This document shows, piece by piece, positions 59,898-64,000 of a DNA stretch of 64,000 nucleotides. Each line of letters begins with the position of its first letter. Position 1 is the stretch's first letter. The position numbers and the translations under genes are program-made. Where the stretch lies: contig NZ_FOCK01000004.1 in NCBI RefSeq assembly GCF_900110085.1, positions 1 to 64,000 on the forward strand. The letters run 5' to 3'. Source of the stretch: Prevotella sp. ne3005 (lineage in GTDB: Bacteria > Bacteroidota > Bacteroidia > Bacteroidales > Bacteroidaceae). The notes below the pieces were generated by a model that was not told the origin of the DNA, ran no database searches, and saw only the letters and a program-made list of their open reading frames with translations.

Positions 59898-61238
59898 ATG
59901 GAGAACAATATGAATATGGATATCCTGGACTTCGGAGCACCGGAGAAGGAGCACAGCATCATCAAGGTGATTGGTGTTGGCGGCGGTGGCGGTAATGCCG
60001 TTAACCACATGTACCGTGAGGGCATTCACGATGTCACATTCGTACTATGCAACACGGATAACCAGGCACTCAACGACTCACCTGTACCCGTTCACCTCCA
60101 GCTTGGCAAGGAGGGTCTTGGTGCAGGCAACAAACCCGAGAAGGCCCGTGCGGCAGCCGAAGAAAGCATTGAGGACATCCGTGAGATGCTCAACGACGGC
60201 ACGCGCATGGCTTTCATCACTGCCGGTATGGGCGGCGGTACTGGTACTGGTGCAGCACCAGTCATTGCCCGCGTATCAAAGGAGCTGGGTATTCTGACCG
60301 TTGGTATCGTCACCATCCCCTTCCGTTTCGAAGGCGACCGTAAGATAGACCAGGCCCTCGACGGCGTAGAGGAGATGCAGAAGCATGTCGATGCCCTGTT
60401 GGTCATCAACAATGAGCGTCTGCGCGAGATTTATCCAGAGCTCTCCGTGCTCGATGCCTTCGGCAAGGCCGATGACACCCTGAGCGTTGCCGCCAAGTCG
60501 ATTGCAGAGATTATCACCGTACACGGACTAATCAACCTCGACTTCAACGATGTGAAGACCGTACTGAAAGATGGTGGCGTTGCCATCATGTCGACAGGCT
60601 ATGGCGAGGGCGAAGGCCGTGTGAAGAAAGCCATCGAGGATGCCCTGAACTCACCGTTGCTCAACGACAACGATATCTTCAACTCGAAGAAGATCCTGCT
60701 CTCCATCTCGTTTGCTGGTTCGAAGGACGGACAGCAGTCACTGATGATGGAGGAGATGAACGACGTGAACGACTTCATGGCAAAGTTCGGCAACGACTTC
60801 GAAATCAAGTGGGGTCTGGCCACCGACATCGAACTGGGCAAGAAGGTGAAGGTCACCATCCTCGCCACCGGTTTTGGTATCGAGAGTATCGACGGCATGG
60901 GCAACCACCTGAAGAAGCAGAGCCAGGAAGAACTGAACCGTATCGCTGCAGAACAGGAAAAGGCCGCTGAGCGTCAGGACCGTCGCAACCGCTACTATGG
61001 CAACGAAGGTACCACCAAGCGCTACAAGCGTCGTCCGAATATCTACCTCTTCCGTCCGGAAGACCTCGACAATGACGATGTTATCTCTGCCGTTGAGCAG
61101 ACGCCCACCTACAAGCGTACCCGTGAGATTCTCGACAGCATCAACAGCCAGGCTTGTGGCGAAACGACGACAGACGATCCTGAAGAGAATTATTCCGCTC
61201 CGGAAAATGCCATCCAGGGAACGATCAAGTTTGAGTAA
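59898..61238 (+). CDS. ftsZ: Cell division protein FtsZ
   Basis: 446 residues, tubulin-like GTPase. Has VIGVGGGGGNAVNHMY, the GTP signature GMGGGTGTGAAPVIA and PFRFEGDRK. A C-terminal linker (about 320-410) is rich in Glu, Gln and Arg, and ends in a short acidic tail (QGTIKFE). It forms the division ring. It ends directly against the stop codon of the convergent recO with no gap. Confidence 0.97.
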   Translation: MENNMNMDILDFGAPEKEHSIIKVIGVGGGGGNAVNHMYREGIHDVTFVLCNTDNQALNDSPVPVHLQLGKEGLGAGNKPEKARAAAEESIEDIREMLNDGTRMAFITAGMGGGTGTGAAPVIARVSKELGILTVGIVTIPFRFEGDRKIDQALDGVEEMQKHVDALLVINNERLREIYPELSVLDAFGKADDTLSVAAKSIAEIITVHGLINLDFNDVKTVLKDGGVAIMSTGYGEGEGRVKKAIEDALNSPLLNDNDIFNSKKILLSISFAGSKDGQQSLMMEEMNDVNDFMAKFGNDFEIKWGLATDIELGKKVKVTILATGFGIESIDGMGNHLKKQSQEELNRIAAEQEKAAERQDRRNRYYGNEGTTKRYKRRPNIYLFRPEDLDNDDVISAVEQTPTYKRTREILDSINSQACGETTTDDPEENYSAPENAIQGTIKFE

Positions 61239-61964
61239 TCACTGATATAATTCCTGAAGCACGCCAACCGACTTCATCTCCGGGAAATCCGGCAGGTGAA
61301 GTCGGTAATATGTTAACGACACCTCTAAGAGCCTGTTGCGCTCCTCATGCGACATCTTGAAAAGATGCATCGTCGAATAGTCCATACGCATCATCAGCTG
61401 CACCTTCTGTGCCTCCTCTGGATGCAGGAAGTCACGATGGACAGGCGGTGACGGGAGAAACACGCTCTCCCGCAGGTCGAAATAGTCGCCGGCCTCGTAA
61501 TCATCCAGATTCGGATAGAAACCCAGAAAACGTGAAAGCCTCATCAGAAACACCAGATGAAAATTGGCATAATGCCCGTCCTGTCCGTCAAGCCAGAGGA
61601 TACTGCTCTCCATATAGTCATACAGCAGCTCGTTTCGCTGTTCGGAACGGAGCGCATAATACAGGAACTCAGCCACAAACAGCGAGATAGACAACTTATG
61701 CGGATTGAAGGGGATGGAGAGAAAGGGGGCTGCCAGACGGACGTCCGACAACTTCTGCAACTGCACCTTCTGACGCACGTCGACCTCAATCTCCAAGAGC
61801 GTCAACGGCTGAAACAGCTGTTTCTTTACCTTGGCCTTCGACGACTTCGGTATATTAACGATAAACGACAGTCTACCGTAGCTTCTGGTGAACATATCCA
61901 CAATGAGACGTGTCTCACCATACTTAAGTGAATGGAGCACAATGGCCTGGGTTTTCGTCAACAT
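61239..61964 (-). CDS. recO: DNA repair protein RecO
   Basis: 241 residues from ATG 61964; the longer frame from 62003 reads through the promoter and is rejected. OB-fold N terminus with LTKTQAIVLHSLKYGETRLI and SYGRLSFIVN; helical C terminus. RecO loads RecA on gapped DNA with RecR. Its stop codon abuts ftsZ, so the two genes overlap at the transcript level. Confidence 0.92.
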   Translation of the reverse strand: MLTKTQAIVLHSLKYGETRLIVDMFTRSYGRLSFIVNIPKSSKAKVKKQLFQPLTLLEIEVDVRQKVQLQKLSDVRLAAPFLSIPFNPHKLSISLFVAEFLYYALRSEQRNELLYDYMESSILWLDGQDGHYANFHLVFLMRLSRFLGFYPNLDDYEAGDYFDLRESVFLPSPPVHRDFLHPEEAQKVQLMMRMDYSTMHLFKMSHEERNRLLEVSLTYYRLHLPDFPEMKSVGVLQELYQ

Positions 61965-61971
61965 ACGGATG

Positions 61972-61979
61972 CAAAGATA
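61972..61979 (-). promoter_or_regulatory. Promoter -7 element for recO
   Basis: TATCTTTG on the minus strand, only seven bases before the ATG at 61964, implying an almost leaderless mRNA. Confidence 0.6.
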
Positions 61980-61984
61980 CGATA

Positions 61985-62096
61985 AACATTGAACATTGAA
62001 CATTGAATATTGAACTTTTTTAGTGCACGAAAGTTAATAATCCTTAAATGTGACCATATTATTCATTCTTCAATGTTCAATGTTCAATAAAATTTG
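61985..62096. repeat. TTGAACA / CAATGTT heptamer repeats upstream of recO
   Basis: Units AACATTGAACATTGAACATT (61985-62010) and ATGTTCAATGTTCAAT (62070-62090) form a short inverted pair around AT-rich DNA. Of the same kind as the heptamers at 4988 and 8225. Confidence 0.5.
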
Positions 62097-62104
62097 TACC
62101 TTTG
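62097..62104 (+). promoter_or_regulatory. Promoter -7 element for tRNA-Glu (and possibly rpsT)
   Basis: TACCTTTG, 21 bases before the tRNA. No other match exists before rpsT. Confidence 0.6.
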
Positions 62105-62124
62105 CACCCGCTTAAAAAGGCAAT

Positions 62125-62199
62125 GGTCCGTTCGTCTATCGGTTAGGACGAGAGATTTTCATTCTCTAAAGAGGAGTTCGACTCTCCTACGGACTACCA
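62125..62199 (+). tRNA. tRNA-Glu (anticodon UUC), CCA encoded
   Basis: The acceptor GGTCCGT (62125-62131) pairs with ACGGACT (62189-62195), then discriminator A and an encoded CCA (62197-62199). Anticodon stem AGAGA/TCTCT with loop TTTTCAT (TTC). T stem AGGAG/CTCCT with TTCGACT. Alone among the three tRNAs here in encoding CCA. Confidence 0.95.
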
Positions 62200-62206
62200 A
62201 ATTAAA

Positions 62207-62286
62207 TCTGTCATCTGCACAGCCAGGTGCTACTGAAGATCTTCAGGAACGGTGACAGAGGCTCCTCCGGGAGCTGCCCAGGGCAG
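62207..62286 (+). ncRNA. Structured RNA leader upstream of rpsT
   Basis: A 9-bp stem TCTGTCATC (62207-62215) with GGTGACAGA (62251-62259) closes a junction holding two hairpins: GCAC/GTGC (62217-62230) and CTGAA-GATC-TTCAG (62233-62246). Two further hairpins follow: GCTCC-TCCG-GGAGC (62261-62274) and CTGCC-CAG-GGCAG (62274-62286). GC-rich in an AT-rich gap. It lies between tRNA-Glu and the S20 gene with no promoter of its own. A ribosomal-protein autoregulatory leader is one possibility; not matched to a known family. Confidence 0.55.
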
Positions 62287-62344
62287 TCATAGCGGCGTAA
62301 GACCCATAAGCTTTAAATTAACAATTAAAAAATTAAAATTAAAA

Positions 62345-62596
62345 ATGGCAAATCACAAATCATCAGTGAAGAGAATCCGCCAGGACAAGAAAAAGGCGCT
62401 TCACAATCACTACTACGCAAAAACCATGCGTAACGCTGTGCGCAAGCTGCGCGCTATGACCAACAAGGACGAGGCTGTTGCTCTCTACCCGAAAGTTCAG
62501 AAGATGCTTGACAAGCTCGCTAAGACTAACATCATCCACAAGAACAAGGCAGCCAACCTGAAGTCAAGCCTGGCACAGCACATCAATAAGCTTTAA
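62345..62596 (+). CDS. rpsT: 30S ribosomal protein S20
   Basis: 83 residues, typical S20 size: [35 protein letters not shown] and [16 protein letters not shown]. Basic and helical; binds 16S rRNA early in 30S assembly. ATG 62345 is chosen; a frame open from 62252 covers the structured leader and is rejected. Confidence 0.97.
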   Translation: MANHKSSVKRIRQDKKKALHNHYYAKTMRNAVRKLRAMTNKDEAVALYPKVQKMLDKLAKTNIIHKNKAANLKSSLAQHINKL

Positions 62597-62624
62597 GAAT
62601 AAAGTTTAGGGAAATAAACAAAGA

Positions 62625-62658
62625 AACCGCAACCCTTAGGGGCTGCGGTTATTTTTTG
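62625..62658 (+). terminator. Intrinsic terminator of rpsT
   Basis: AACCGCA (62625-62631) and TGCGGTT (62644-62650) with inner CCC/GGG pairs and loop TTAG, then ATTTTTTG. Confidence 0.92.
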
Positions 62659-62702
62659 TAGTTTTTTAGCAGATAAACTATGTTTATCTGAGTTTTTTTT
62701 CG

Positions 62703-62710
62703 TACCTTTG
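62703..62710 (+). promoter_or_regulatory. Promoter -7 element for gyrB
   Basis: TACCTTTG, 26 bases before the gyrB ATG. Confidence 0.65.
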
Positions 62711-62736
62711 CACACAAAATGAGCAAATAGAAGAAA

Positions 62737-64000
62737 ATGACAGAAGAACAACTGATTCAAGAACAGAATTATTCCGCGAGTAACATTCAGGTACTCGAGG
62801 GTTTGGAAGCCGTACGTAAGCGCCCCGCCATGTATATTGGCGACATCAGCGAGAAGGGTCTTCACCATCTGGTCAACGAGACCGTCGACAACTCTATCGA
62901 CGAGGCGATGGCTGGCTTTTGTACGCATATCGAAGTAACCATTAATGAAGATAACTCCATCACCGTACAGGATAACGGACGTGGTATCCCTGTCGATGAG
63001 CACGAGAAGATGCACAAGAGCGCCCTTGAGGTGGTTATGACTGTACTCCATGCCGGTGGTAAGTTCGACAAGGGCTCCTACAAGGTGTCTGGTGGTCTCC
63101 ATGGCGTGGGTGTCAGCTGTGTAAACGCGCTCTCCACCCACATGATGTCACAGGTATTCCGCAATGGCCATATCTACCAGCAGGAATACGAGAAGGGTAA
63201 GCCCCTCTACGACGTGAAGATTGTGGGCGACACCGACAAGACCGGTACCCGCCAGCAGTTCTGGCCCGATGGCTCCATCTTCACCACGACAGAATACAAA
63301 TACGATATCATCGCCAAGCGTATGCGTGAGCTGGCCTATCTGAATGCAGGCATCACCATCACGCTGACCGACCTGCGTCCTGACGAGGAAGGAAATCTCC
63401 GTCAGCCCGAGGTGTTCCACGCCAAGGAAGGTCTGAAGGAGTTCGTGCGCTACGTCGACCGTCACCGCACCTCTATCATTGGCGAGCCCATCTGTCTGAA
63501 GACGGAGAAGGACGGTGTGCCCATCGAGATTGCCCTGCTCTACAACAGCGACTATTCTGAAAACATCCACTCCTACGTCAACAATATCAACACCATCGAG
63601 GGTGGTACCCACCTGACTGGTTTCCGTATCGCCCTGGCACGTTCTCTGAAGAAATATTCTGATGAAGACGACCAGCTGCGCAAGCAGATTGAGAAAGCCA
63701 AGATCGAGGTGGCTCAGGACGACTTCCGCGAAGGCCTGACGGCCATCATCTCCGTCAAGGTGGCCGAGCCCCAGTTCGAGGGTCAGACCAAGACCAAGCT
63801 GGGTAACAGCGAGGTGAACGGTGCCGTACAGAAGGCCGTTGGTGAGGCGATGACCAACTATCTGGAGGAACACCCGAAAGAGGCTCACACCATCTGTGAG
63901 AAAGTGATTCTGGCCGCTACGGCCCGTATTGCAGCCCGCAAGGCCCGTGAGAGCGTACAGCGTAAGAACCCGATGACGGGTGGTGGTCTGCCTGGTAAGC
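62737..64000 (+). CDS. gyrB: DNA gyrase subunit B, N-terminal part (runs off window)
   Basis: 421 codons before the window edge. GHKL ATPase motifs: NETVDNSIDEAM (Mg-binding Glu/Asn region), QDNGRGIPVDEH and GGKFDKGSYKVSGGLHGVG. The transducer domain follows (YVNNINTIEGGTHLTGF). The window ends at GGGLPGK, in the segment between transducer and Toprim. Together with GyrA it introduces negative supercoils using ATP; ParE is a possible alternative until the C terminus is seen, but the spacing fits GyrB. Confidence 0.92.
   Translation, partial: MTEEQLIQEQNYSASNIQVLEGLEAVRKRPAMYIGDISEKGLHHLVNETVDNSIDEAMAGFCTHIEVTINEDNSITVQDNGRGIPVDEHEKMHKSALEVVMTVLHAGGKFDKGSYKVSGGLHGVGVSCVNALSTHMMSQVFRNGHIYQQEYEKGKPLYDVKIVGDTDKTGTRQQFWPDGSIFTTTEYKYDIIAKRMRELAYLNAGITITLTDLRPDEEGNLRQPEVFHAKEGLKEFVRYVDRHRTSIIGEPICLKTEKDGVPIEIALLYNSDYSENIHSYVNNINTIEGGTHLTGFRIALARSLKKYSDEDDQLRKQIEKAKIEVAQDDFREGLTAIISVKVAEPQFEGQTKTKLGNSEVNGAVQKAVGEAMTNYLEEHPKEAHTICEKVILAATARIAARKARESVQRKNPMTGGGLPGK

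Overview
The window looks like a chromosomal segment of a Prevotella-type Bacteroidales (a GC-balanced rumen or gut Prevotella/Xylanibacter relative is my best guess). The evidence is the repeated TAnnTTTG promoter element just upstream of many genes, Bacteroidetes-only families (DUF4248, DUF4271, DUF3836, DUF3737, DUF4377, a 'smalltalk'-type peptide), a fused SecDF, a GlsA/GlsB-like glycine-lipid acyltransferase pair, and a Bacteroidetes-type division/cell-wall cluster without murF or ddl. The genus is inferred, not proven.

Layout. 1-1.95 kb: the start of a UmuD-like gene (minus), an inverted repeat built of 8-bp units around an AT-rich spacer, then divergent DUF4248 and HU-like genes with four 10-bp tandem repeats midway between their promoters, and a 38-residue lipoprotein-like peptide. 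2.1-4.4 kb: an AT-rich gene for a secreted MORN-repeat plus trypsin-like protease. 4.5-16.3 kb: housekeeping genes (aroQ, O-methyltransferase, rbfA, LolC/E-type permease, xerD, M16 protease, metK, DUF4271, hemD-like, rnpA, yidD, tyrS). 16.3-18.1 kb: tRNA-Gln closely followed by kduI-kduD. 18.1-24.7 kb: HU, rhomboid protease, exo/endonuclease-phosphatase, secDF, a lipoprotein. 24.7-29.9 kb: tRNA-Arg and divergent GH28-GH43 fusion and GH43 genes, which with kduID suggest pectin use. 30-36.5 kb: PatB/MalY aminotransferase with DUF3737, DUF3836, a two-component system, and an ECF sigma factor with an anti-sigma/outer-membrane hybrid protein.

36.5-43.6 kb is accessory DNA: AT-rich lipoproteins, an ATPase remnant, a truncated VapE/DUF3874 ATPase flanked by long inverted repeats made of 11-bp units, two unknown small genes and a Fic protein. 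Almost identical palindromes in opposite orientation bracket 38.9-42.9 kb. 43.7-45.5 kb holds glsB/glsA. 45.7-61.2 kb is the dcw cluster (mraZ, rsmH, ftsL-like, ftsI, murE, mraY, murD, ftsW, murG, murC, ftsQ, ftsA, ftsZ), headed by a three-unit MraZ box. It is followed by convergent recO, tRNA-Glu, a strongly structured leader before rpsT, and the 5' part of gyrB.

The least explained structure is the pair of 'short repeat units inverted around a core' loci (237-472 and 39501-40738). One has an AT-rich core beside DUF4248/HU, the other a truncated VapE ATPase, and both lie near the same AAAGTnGGAGTTTA repeat. I read them as two forms of one cassette type; this is inference.
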